Source: Gammaproteobacteria bacterium (GTDB lineage: Bacteria > Pseudomonadota > Gammaproteobacteria > UBA1113). Taken from it: a stretch of 43,381 nucleotides of DNA. Position 1 is the stretch's first letter, and every line of letters starts with the position of its first letter. The stretch is taken from the NCBI GenBank assembly GCA_020051155.1, contig JAGVJK010000039.1:1-43381 (forward strand). Direction: 5' to 3'. Below are positions 17,924 through 25,187 of this stretch, in pieces. The notes beneath the pieces are model-generated. The model was not told the origin of the DNA and ran no database searches. It saw only the letters and a program-made list of their open reading frames with translations. The translations under genes were made by a program, and so were the position numbers.

Positions 17924-18826
17924 TTAGTTTGTCACGATACCCAAAGTACTATATACGACATCCGTTGTCGCAACAATATTTATACATAGAATTCCACCAA
18001 TCACGTGTGTAAACGCGCGACCCATGGTTTTTTGTTCTGCTTGACCTGTTGCTGATTTATGAAATAACAACAAGCCTCGCAGTACAGCAATGATGCCCAC
18101 CAACTGCACGATCTTGATCAAAACATCCATAGCTTGATCTGTCAACGCACTGTCGGTCGTCGGATAGGCAAGAATGCTGCTATCACCAAAAAATGTGGTT
18201 AAACCTACCGTCAACGTATTCGGGAAAAACAAACAAGCAATCCCCACCACAACCATGATGAAAGGACCACGCAACCCATGCTGGGCACCCATGCGATTTG
18301 CTTCTCCTACTTTTTTCAGTTCCACCAGTGCTTTTAACATGAGACCAACGCCAATGGTATAGGATAAGGCCATGACCAATTGTTGCAATGCGATGGTCGA
18401 TTGTAAAATACCTTTCAAAAAAGTCCATATATCGGGCGCGTTGGTGCTAGGTGGTGGAGTGCTGGGTGGATTATCCCCCCGATCAGGAGGTAATGCTGGC
18501 CCGTGGCCTTTGCCTCCCGTCTTTGTAGGAAGCACGCCACCACCATCATCTGCTCCAGAAGCAGAGCTATCATCGGTTTGTGCAAGAATCATTTGCGATG
18601 GTGCTTTTGCATCAACACCTAAAGCTACTCGCGACAAATCATCCCCGGCCACAATGGGCTGTGCGACTGTCGGCGATGCTGTTAATGAAGAATCTGTCGA
18701 GGCAGGATCTGCCCATGCGATACTACTGATACTCAAGCAAAGGCAGAGCGCAGTAAACAATAGGATACTCACCCACCCTCTGCGCGCTTGAGGCTGCAAT
18801 AGCAACTGATTGTTCACACTGTTCAT
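17924..18826 (-). CDS. dotE: Inner-membrane protein DotE/IcmC with long N-terminal region
   Basis: 300 aa, against about 194 in L. pneumophila. The conserved part (about 130-300) has four hydrophobic segments and the signature G-V-G-L-M-L-K-A-L, G-A-Q-H-G-L-R-G-P and A-C-L-F-F-P-N typical of IcmC. The first 130 residues are an extra signal-peptide-like segment (about 17-40) plus a Ser/Ala/Asp then Pro-rich linker (TPPPSTNAPD near 123-132). GAAAGGAG lies 7 nt before the ATG, so the long form is well supported. It is preceded by a 339-bp gap containing an inverted-repeat element, unusual inside this operon. Confidence 0.92.
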   Translation of the reverse strand: MNSVNNQLLLQPQARRGWVSILLFTALCLCLSISSIAWADPASTDSSLTASPTVAQPIVAGDDLSRVALGVDAKAPSQMILAQTDDSSASGADDGGGVLPTKTGGKGHGPALPPDRGDNPPSTPPPSTNAPDIWTFLKGILQSTIALQQLVMALSYTIGVGLMLKALVELKKVGEANRMGAQHGLRGPFIMVVVGIACLFFPNTLTVGLTTFFGDSSILAYPTTDSALTDQAMDVLIKIVQLVGIIAVLRGLLLFHKSATGQAEQKTMGRAFTHVIGGILCINIVATTDVVYSTLGIVTN

Positions 18827-19165
18827 CCAAGGCTCCTTTCAAACCTTTTCGAGTCATTAAAAAAAATTATACTCCGGCTATATTACCGTATTATTAAGGA
18901 TTATGAAGTAAATCATAATCCTTTTTACAAGATCCAAAAATCCGCAGAAGCCAAATTTCTAGAGAAAATATCCTAAAGCGTGCCTTCTCCCCTTGAGGGA
19001 GAAGGTGCCCAACGGGCGGATGAGGGGTAATCAAATTCAGGTAAAATACTTTATTGAAGTTAACCTAATTAGATACCCCTCATCCGGCCTTCGGCCACCT
19101 TCTCCCTCAAGGGGAGAAGGCACTCTTTATTAACTCCTTTATTCAGACAGTTAGTCCTTAACTTC
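18827..19165. other. 339-bp gap between dotF and dotE
   Basis: Besides the inverted-repeat element it contains about 130 AT-rich bp just upstream of dotE (18843-18970) that could hold a separate promoter for dotE-dotP-dotN-dotO, though I could not settle on one. No small ORF is supported. Confidence 0.5.
18981..19130. repeat. Inverted-repeat (MITE/REP-pair-like) element, copy 1, inside the icm operon
   Basis: A 27-bp perfect terminal inverted repeat (18981-19007 with 19096-19122) extends to about 49 bp with 4 mismatches (to 19029 and from 19074). An AT-rich centre of about 44 bp separates the arms. Each arm also contains its own small palindrome (CCTTCTCC...GGAGAAGG and GGCCTTCGGCC). A near-identical copy in the same orientation lies at 38268-38418, sharing also the right flank CTCTTTAT. 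No ORF and no clear target duplication. As RNA it would fold into a very stable hairpin between dotF and dotE. Confidence 0.9.
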
Positions 19166-20233
19166 TTACGGATTTTTCACTTCATACCGAAATCGTATAC
19201 CCGTACTAGTATCCACCCAACCGCGTTGAGGATTAATACTTGTCACAACACCATAGCCTGGCACTGGATCTCCCACAGCTACCGTTAGAATTTTACCTTT
19301 AGATCCTTTTAGCCAAGCTCTGCCTGGAATCACTGCATCGACAAAATAACTTCCCTTCGGTGCATAGCGTGGTGCTGAAGAGTCCGTAGAATACGTAGCA
19401 CGCGGTGCCCTCGTACTCGCATTGCTCGCGGTAGAAGGTGATGCATTAGATGCAGCACTGACTAATAATGTCAGCGCATCATTCAATCGTTGGGTTTGTA
19501 CTGACAAAACTGTAATACTTTTTTGGACATTTTTAATGTCCTCTGCCGTCTTGTCATGCTCACTCTTTAATTGAGCCATAACATTCGTAAGATCCGATAC
19601 TTTCCCTTCTAACGCCGCAAGTCGTGTTTGTGACGCAGTATTCAGTGCAGTGACCTGCTGTAATAAAGATTGATCCTGTGGCGTGCTACTTTCAGAGGAA
19701 GGCAGACTAACCGTTGTCGTTGTCGTAGCGGCCTCGGGTTGCGTCACTTGAGTCGTGGGTGAGGATGGCTGAATCAGTGATGCATTTTGCGGCGTCGTTG
19801 ATACTGCGGTTGTCGTCGTCGTGACAACTGGCAATGTGTTAGTAGTTGCAGCCGGTGCTTTAGGTGGTGTTTTGACAGTACTCGTAGCCATCTTACTCAA
19901 TGGCACGAGCGGTGATGATGATTGATTTTGTTTGTTACCCCAAAAAAGATAAGCACCGAAGAGAAACAAAAACACTAAACCGGCGGCCATGAGCATTTTC
20001 TTCATGCCACCTTCTTTCTTGCCTGCTACTTGCTTACCCTTCGCAGCACTGGCTTTTCTAGCCGCTGCGGGTTTCGGTTCCACCGCTTCCTCGGAGGTAA
20101 AACCATAATCTTCTGTATCATCCAAACTTGAATCGTGAGATTCAAAATCATGGGTTTCATCAAATTGATACTCGCCCTCTTCGGGGAAGCTAAAATCATC
20201 TTCGGGATGATTATTGTCTTTTTCCTTCGACAT
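19166..20233 (-). CDS. dotF: Bitopic core-complex protein DotF/IcmG
   Basis: 355 aa (family about 269). The order is typical of DotF: an acidic cytosolic N-terminus (about 1-60, rich in Asp/Glu), a basic stretch, one transmembrane segment (about 82-100), a long Thr/Ser/Pro-rich periplasmic linker (about 105-190), a coiled-coil (about 190-265) and a C-terminal globular part with Y-F-V-D-A-V-I-P-G-R-A-W-L. DotF is linked to the core ring together with DotG, and binds effectors in two-hybrid tests in L. pneumophila. A GAGGAG site precedes the ATG. The linker is longer than in L. pneumophila. Confidence 0.93.
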   Translation of the reverse strand: MSKEKDNNHPEDDFSFPEEGEYQFDETHDFESHDSSLDDTEDYGFTSEEAVEPKPAAARKASAAKGKQVAGKKEGGMKKMLMAAGLVFLFLFGAYLFWGNKQNQSSSPLVPLSKMATSTVKTPPKAPAATTNTLPVVTTTTTAVSTTPQNASLIQPSSPTTQVTQPEAATTTTTVSLPSSESSTPQDQSLLQQVTALNTASQTRLAALEGKVSDLTNVMAQLKSEHDKTAEDIKNVQKSITVLSVQTQRLNDALTLLVSAASNASPSTASNASTRAPRATYSTDSSAPRYAPKGSYFVDAVIPGRAWLKGSKGKILTVAVGDPVPGYGVVTSINPQRGWVDTSTGIRFRYEVKNP

Positions 20234-20244
20234 CGATCACTCCT

Positions 20245-21549
20245 CTAACTGGATGTTTTCTGAGAGAACGTACTCGACGTAGTCGTCGTCGAACTCGTTG
20301 ACAATTTCGGCGCTAGAGACGGTGCATCCAACGTCACATCCGATAAAAATAAAATACCCATGCTGGTCCCTGCATTTACAGTAATCGTGTTAGGACGATT
20401 GAAAATTTGGTTCAACTGATTGCCCCATTGTTGTCCCACTTGTCCAAAACCTGCGGCCACTTCTTCCCACGGTTTTAAATTTTGTAACTGCGTCGTTTGC
20501 CCGCCACTCACAAAATTAGTGGTGGTACTCCCTGATTGCGTAATCGCGGTACCATATCCTTGTAAAAAGGCTGAAGCAAACATTGTACCGTAACGCAGCA
20601 TGTAATGATGATCCACATCACTCGCTAAGGCTGTACGAGCAGTATCTGGATCAATTGCAACGGCATTGATGGTGATGGTGGTTGCTTTATCCGGCAAACT
20701 CATGGTGGTGAAGTTAAGCTGCACCGACTCCGGCCGATTTAAACCCGACACGTCTTGAGTTTGTTGGATGGAACCCAGCAATCTCGTATTGTAAAAATCG
20801 CCTGCCACAATGGTGGCTAATACCGGTCCCGGTTGATCACTATCCACAGAGGTATTTAAACTTGCAAATAAAATGGTACCCGCTTTAATGATCGGAGGCG
20901 AAGGAGGCGTTGCGCTCGCTGCTGCGGCCTCTTCTTGTTCTTGTTGCATGATTTCTTTGGCGGCAGTACCTTCCACATAAGATTGCTGAGGTGCGGTGGT
21001 AGGACCAGCCCAGCTAGCTGTTAAAGATTGTGCTTCATTCGTCATACTTTGTTGTAGGGCTTGGGTCGCTTGCTGTAATTGTTGATTATTCAAGGCTTGC
21101 AATTGCTGTTGTTGATCGGTCATTTGTTGCTGTATTGCCGTCATTTGTGCTTTTAAACTAGCAGAATCTGCTGCCGTTGTATCTGGCGTATCATTGTTTA
21201 ATCCTAACATACTAGCACCACCGCCTGCTGCTGCACTCGTATCTGCTTTGTTTACCACAGTTGGCACAAAGCTTTGTGAAGTTTGCACCGCTTGTTGTTG
21301 GCGCTTTACATTTAATTGCTGTTGCAACTTCGTATACTCTGGTGATGTTGGAGTTAAACCGGGGATAGATTCTATATTTTGCGGAGCTTGTTGCAAGCTA
21401 GCCTGCGATTGCACCGTGTCGGCCTTGCGATTGAAGCCAATGACACCAATAATCACAGCCACAAATAAGACGCCTAAGGTTCCTAAAATAATCGTGCGCG
21501 TCTTTACATCTGAAAGCGCTGTGGACAAATTTTTCATCCGACTTGCCAT
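20245..21549 (-). CDS. dotG: VirB10-like core channel protein DotG/IcmE, short form
   Basis: 434 aa, while DotG of L. pneumophila and Coxiella is about 1040 aa. One transmembrane segment (about 20-39), a Gln-rich coiled-coil linker (about 60-190) and the C-terminal VirB10/TrbI-type domain (about 215-425: A-G-T-I-L-F-A-S-L-N-T, V-A-I-D-P-D-T-A-R-T-A-L-A, I-T-V-N-A-G-T-S-M-G-I-L-F) are present. DotG spans from the inner membrane to the outer core and lines the channel. The large array of short repeats found in the middle of longer DotG proteins is absent. This size is close to conjugative TraO-type proteins. No frameshift or broken repeat is seen, the reading frame is intact between dotF and dotH. 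Confidence 0.95.
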   Translation of the reverse strand: MASRMKNLSTALSDVKTRTIILGTLGVLFVAVIIGVIGFNRKADTVQSQASLQQAPQNIESIPGLTPTSPEYTKLQQQLNVKRQQQAVQTSQSFVPTVVNKADTSAAAGGGASMLGLNNDTPDTTAADSASLKAQMTAIQQQMTDQQQQLQALNNQQLQQATQALQQSMTNEAQSLTASWAGPTTAPQQSYVEGTAAKEIMQQEQEEAAAASATPPSPPIIKAGTILFASLNTSVDSDQPGPVLATIVAGDFYNTRLLGSIQQTQDVSGLNRPESVQLNFTTMSLPDKATTITINAVAIDPDTARTALASDVDHHYMLRYGTMFASAFLQGYGTAITQSGSTTTNFVSGGQTTQLQNLKPWEEVAAGFGQVGQQWGNQLNQIFNRPNTITVNAGTSMGILFLSDVTLDAPSLAPKLSTSSTTTTSSTFSQKTSS

Positions 21550-21552
21550 GAT

Positions 21553-22824
21553 TTAATAACCCTCCACATGCAATTGTGTGGTTTTGCCGTACCGTGCAAG
21601 CAAGATCAGCGGTGTCTCAGCCATTTTATATGCATTCATACCATCAGCACTTGCCATCGTTGCTAACCACGCGGGAGACAACACATTAAAACGCGTCCGT
21701 AAAAAAATAACTCCATCTACCGCCCATGCTTCAGCATCCGCGCCATGTACCGTTAATCGTGTGCTACCTTCAGGAGGAATACCATCTAGCACATCCAACA
21801 AGCGCTCATCCGCTTCATCCGGCAAACCTGAGCCGACAATCTCTGGTTTTGCATGAGGTCCTCGGTTGGGAACTCGCAAATCTACACGATAATCTACCAC
21901 ACGTTGTCCTGGCACTAAGGTCAACATAATCGGGGTATTCATTTTCACTAACTTAACCGCCATGTTGCCGTAGGTGTATGCCGCGCGCGCTTGTAGCATC
22001 AATGTATTGTTCTTCTTATTCCAAGTGATATCGAAAGCTGTCGGGTTACCGATGTCATAGGCTTCGATGGGCCAAGGAGAACCGGTGGAGTCTACAAAAA
22101 CGAGAGAAGTGACAAATCCCAAACTTAAACGAATCACTGGCGGCGTGGCACCTGGTGCCAAATTTAAAATAAGAGACGTGGATGTGGGCGTGGGTGATTG
22201 ATTGTAGGCGGGTGTTGCCGCTGCTCGCTGAGTATCATCCATTCGATTATGCAGATCTTTAATTTGGTTAGGTGTCAGGGGAAATGCCTGCTGCACCACT
22301 CCTTTATAGGCCTGTTTGTTAACAACTTCTTGCCACTTAGAGCTCAAGTTTCCTGTGTCATTTAACACACTGCCTGTGGTTGCAGCGGCCGTACCTGCTG
22401 CTGTTTGCGAAAATGTCATACCTGCACTACCTGGCAACGTTGAGCTATTGAGAAGTTGTTGTGTTGTCGTTGTCGGCTGCGATGGACTGGCTTGCTGCAT
22501 ACTGGGTAGCGATGCGTTACTGGAGGATGCTGCGCTGCTATCGCTAGCAGGAAGTGGATTACTACTGGAAGGCGCCGGTGACGATGGCATCGTAGGCGCT
22601 GCTTGAGTGGTTGGTGGCGTCTTGCCCGCTAAAATATCGCTAATTTGTTGAGTCAATTGTGGGTTTTGTCGCAAGACATCTGCCATCGATTGTAGCTGTT
22701 GTGCATTAGGCGCGGGCGGTGTCTCACTCAATACGCTGGGAGCAGACAGAATGCTACAGGCAACGGCAATTAGACTCACCTTGCGAGCAAAACTTACAAC
22801 ACGGCTGTGTGCTGACTCCCTCAT
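21553..22824 (-). CDS. dotH: Outer-membrane core-complex protein DotH/IcmK
   Basis: 423 aa from ATG 22824 (MRESAHSRVVSF), with GGGGAAG upstream and a normal signal peptide. A GTG ten codons earlier is less likely. DotH is placed in the outer membrane by DotC/DotD and forms the pore ring with DotG. After the signal come a Gln/Pro/Ser-rich linker (about 40-140), then the VirB9-like C-terminal part (G-F-V-T-S-L-V-F-V-D-S-T-G-x-P-W-P-I near 250, and W-A-V-D-G-V-I-F-L-R-T-R near 370). The linker makes it longer than L. pneumophila DotH (360 aa). Confidence 0.95.
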   Translation of the reverse strand: MRESAHSRVVSFARKVSLIAVACSILSAPSVLSETPPAPNAQQLQSMADVLRQNPQLTQQISDILAGKTPPTTQAAPTMPSSPAPSSSNPLPASDSSAASSSNASLPSMQQASPSQPTTTTQQLLNSSTLPGSAGMTFSQTAAGTAAATTGSVLNDTGNLSSKWQEVVNKQAYKGVVQQAFPLTPNQIKDLHNRMDDTQRAAATPAYNQSPTPTSTSLILNLAPGATPPVIRLSLGFVTSLVFVDSTGSPWPIEAYDIGNPTAFDITWNKKNNTLMLQARAAYTYGNMAVKLVKMNTPIMLTLVPGQRVVDYRVDLRVPNRGPHAKPEIVGSGLPDEADERLLDVLDGIPPEGSTRLTVHGADAEAWAVDGVIFLRTRFNVLSPAWLATMASADGMNAYKMAETPLILLARYGKTTQLHVEGY

Positions 22825-22911
22825 TATGATAATAACTTCCCCGACATCGTTCACAAAAAAATAACTTATGTAACTGTAACAAGTTTTGCAGAAGAAGGCG
22901 ATACTTTCAGA

Positions 22912-23514
22912 TTATCCTTTCTGTACAGTGAATTGTTCGATGGCAATACCATAAGGACTCACCGTGGTTGGAATCGAGCGAATCAGCAACGTGATGATTT
23001 GACGCTCTTGATGTACTTCACTGGCACTTTGGTATGTCAGCAGCAAAGGAACCTGTACTTTCCAAGAATAAGCCCCCATTAATGGACCTGATTCTAAAAT
23101 AACCGGTGTATTACTAACCACTGCCGAGAGAATTAACTGCTTCTGCACCACTTCGCTCACTTGCCCAGAAGCAATCAGTGCCTTTAAAAAACCCTGAACG
23201 CCTCGCGGATCAAAATAACGCCGGACCATCTCCGGCAATACTGTTTGATAATTATTAGCATCAAAGGTGAAAATTGAAGTTACCGCTGTACTCGCCCAAT
23301 TCAAAAGAGCCTGGCGCGGCATCAAGGGCTGCTTTACACTGACGATGCGCTTTTCAAACACGGATCCATTCTGTGATTGCATCGTGTAATAGGTTGGCGT
23401 CTTTTGCAGATACTGTAACGAAAATATAAAAATCACGACGGTATAAATGAAAAACACGGCTGCACCATTAACAAAGCCAATTCGAACGTAATCTTTATTA
23501 CGAGGGTTCGCCAT
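22912..23514 (-). CDS. icmL: Second DotI/IcmL-family protein (DotI/DotJ paralogue)
   Basis: 200 aa from ATG 23514, one nucleotide after the stop of the other icmL. A longer in-frame start inside that gene is a shadow. A single transmembrane segment (about 14-34) is followed by a full periplasmic domain with the IcmL pattern L-N-W-A-S-T-A-V-T-S-I-F-T-F-D and G-A-Y-S-W-K-V-Q-V-P-L-L-L-T-Y. IcmL/DotI forms an inner-membrane ring with DotJ. Here the partner keeps its periplasmic domain, as with the two IcmL proteins of Coxiella, and differs from the truncated DotJ/IcmM of L. pneumophila. Which copy does the DotJ role is not decided. Confidence 0.88.
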   Translation of the reverse strand: MANPRNKDYVRIGFVNGAAVFFIYTVVIFIFSLQYLQKTPTYYTMQSQNGSVFEKRIVSVKQPLMPRQALLNWASTAVTSIFTFDANNYQTVLPEMVRRYFDPRGVQGFLKALIASGQVSEVVQKQLILSAVVSNTPVILESGPLMGAYSWKVQVPLLLTYQSASEVHQERQIITLLIRSIPTTVSPYGIAIEQFTVQKG

Positions 23515-23515
23515 G

Positions 23516-24316
23516 TTATTGCGTTCCTTGCGTCGCCGTGGTTGCGGGGGCTGCTGTCGTCGCAGAGGGTGTTGTTGATGCTGGCGCTGCCGCACCACTT
23601 GCAATGATCTGGGCTATTCCAATTCCTAGTGTCGCATCGAGGTTATTCAGTGCTTGATCCACTGCTGTACTCGATCGAACAATCACTAGATCCACTAACA
23701 ATTGGGATAGCCGAGTGTCTTTTTCATTTTGAGTTGTGACCGTCAAGGGCACTTGTACTTGCCAAGCATAGCGCCCTTGATACGGTCCTTTCGGAACAAT
23801 GCCTTGTGCTAAAATTTGCGGCGCAGCGCTGGGCTCTGCTGTCACAATCAGTTTTCCTGTTTGTACGTAATCCAAATCGTTCGAGGTTTGCAGTGCCGAT
23901 TGATACTGCTGCCCACCTTGATCTGTAAAATAAGTATCTACCGTTTGCTCAATTTGCTGTCGATACTGCACGTAGTTCAGTGTAAAGGCAGCAGCGGCTG
24001 CGCGCGTTGCCCAATTATTAACTTCAACATTGGACAATACCGCTTCACTGAGTGGTTTTATTTCTACCAAACCACCCTGCGCATTTGTCGCAAAATAACG
24101 AGGTGGTGGCCGATGCGTAATCAACCAAAAACAAGTTAGCACTAACACAATTAATAGTGTCACTAATAGCACCGAGGTGGACACCATGCGTCGATAATTA
24201 TCACGATAAAAATTATTTCTTAATCGCACTAACTCCAACGCTGATAATTTTGCGCGTTGCCGTTGTGGATCAGGGGGCAATTTTTTAGTGATTTTTTCTG
24301 AGGTTTCATCTGCCAT
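23516..24316 (-). CDS. dotI: Inner-membrane protein DotI/IcmL
   Basis: 266 aa (L. pneumophila 212). The cytosolic N-terminus holds the L-R-N-N-F-Y-R-D-N-Y-R-R motif typical of IcmL, then a transmembrane segment (about 46-66) and a periplasmic TraM-like domain (about 70-215, with V-N-N-W-A-T-R-A-A-A-A-A-F-T-L-N-Y and Y-A-W-Q-V-Q-V-P-L-T-V-T). A C-terminal Ala/Thr-rich tail (about 235-266) is extra. DotI forms a hetero-ring with DotJ in the inner membrane. It follows icmN by 2 nt and precedes its paralogue by 1 nt. Confidence 0.94.
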   Translation of the reverse strand: MADETSEKITKKLPPDPQRQRAKLSALELVRLRNNFYRDNYRRMVSTSVLLVTLLIVLVLTCFWLITHRPPPRYFATNAQGGLVEIKPLSEAVLSNVEVNNWATRAAAAAFTLNYVQYRQQIEQTVDTYFTDQGGQQYQSALQTSNDLDYVQTGKLIVTAEPSAAPQILAQGIVPKGPYQGRYAWQVQVPLTVTTQNEKDTRLSQLLVDLVIVRSSTAVDQALNNLDATLGIGIAQIIASGAAAPASTTPSATTAAPATTATQGTQ

Positions 24317-24318
24317 AG

Positions 24319-25086
24319 TTAACTCTCAAAAGCCAAGCGGCGAAAGGTAATTTGTACACGATCATTCATTTGCGCATGTGCTCCTAGTTGGTTGTAAGCA
24401 ATGGGATACAGAGAACCGTAACCCATCGAATAAATAAACGAGGCATTAGCCCCCATTCCTTGTATATAGTTAGCAATATTTTGTGCTTGCTGCCGTGATA
24501 ACGCCAAGTCGCGCTCAGGATCACCGAAAGCTGAAGTATAACCAGACACTTTAATGGTTTGTATGTCGTATTGATTAATAAATTTCACGACGGTATTCAG
24601 GACTGAGTAATAGCCTTCATTGACATGGCTAGAATCATCATAAAAGAATAACCGCGATGGCAATAGCAACATGGTATCTTCGCCAATCTCCACAATTTGC
24701 ACACCCGCATCAACCAACAACACTCGTGGTGGTAATAATTGTGAACTTTGTGCACTGCCTAAAGCGGCGCCGGCAATCGCTCCTACCCCTGCCCCCGCAA
24801 TCGCAAAGGGACCTGATGCTGCAGTAGCGCCGGTACCTAGCAAACCACCCACCGCCGCTCCAGCAAAAGCACCTGCTGCGGCTGTTTTTATAATGGTATT
24901 AGGATCAGACTCACGAAAAGTATGAGGAGGAGACTCAACGCACGCCGTTAAGCTTAAAAAAAGCGCGATTGCCCAAAAAGTCCGTTCCCGCAGCAACGTC
25001 ATAAAGCTCTTCATGAAAAAAAATGGCTTTGTTAAAAAAACCATCCCTCGACACAACCATTGAGCCATTATTATTATTCCTTTCAT
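24319..25086 (-). CDS. dotK: OmpA-like lipoprotein DotK/IcmN with an added glycine-zipper region
   Basis: 255 aa, compared with 189 in L. pneumophila. A lipobox LTAC puts the lipidated Cys at residue 49. Residues about 64-116 are a Gly/Ala-rich glycine-zipper-like hydrophobic stretch (GAFAGAAVGGLLG, then GAGVGAIAGAALGSA). Residues about 150-255 are an OmpA-type peptidoglycan-binding domain (I-K-V-S-G-Y-T-S-A-F-G-D, L-A-L-S-R-Q-Q-A-Q-N-I). DotK helps anchor the outer core complex. The start is uncertain: ATGs at 25086 and 25068 have AAAGG sites, while 25014 (MKSFMTLLRER) gives the most normal lipoprotein signal. It heads the icmN-icmB operon and lies 101 bp after kdpD. Confidence 0.88.
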   Translation of the reverse strand: MKGIIIMAQWLCRGMVFLTKPFFFMKSFMTLLRERTFWAIALFLSLTACVESPPHTFRESDPNTIIKTAAAGAFAGAAVGGLLGTGATAASGPFAIAGAGVGAIAGAALGSAQSSQLLPPRVLLVDAGVQIVEIGEDTMLLLPSRLFFYDDSSHVNEGYYSVLNTVVKFINQYDIQTIKVSGYTSAFGDPERDLALSRQQAQNIANYIQGMGANASFIYSMGYGSLYPIAYNQLGAHAQMNDRVQITFRRLAFES

Positions 25087-25187
25087 GAGAACCTTTCTTG
25101 GACACCATCATTAAGGTTAAATACTACCTGATCTCCAGAACTAGCGCTATATTTTCGTACCCCAAGATGCAATTTCCTCCAAAAGAC

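Noticed and set aside
18981..19130. Possible CRISPR repeat
   Set aside because: Only two arms in inverted order with an AT-rich centre, no regular spacers and no cas genes.
22316..22606. Rightward ORF rich in Val/Ala/Leu antisense to dotH
   Set aside because: Shadow of the low-complexity linker of dotH.
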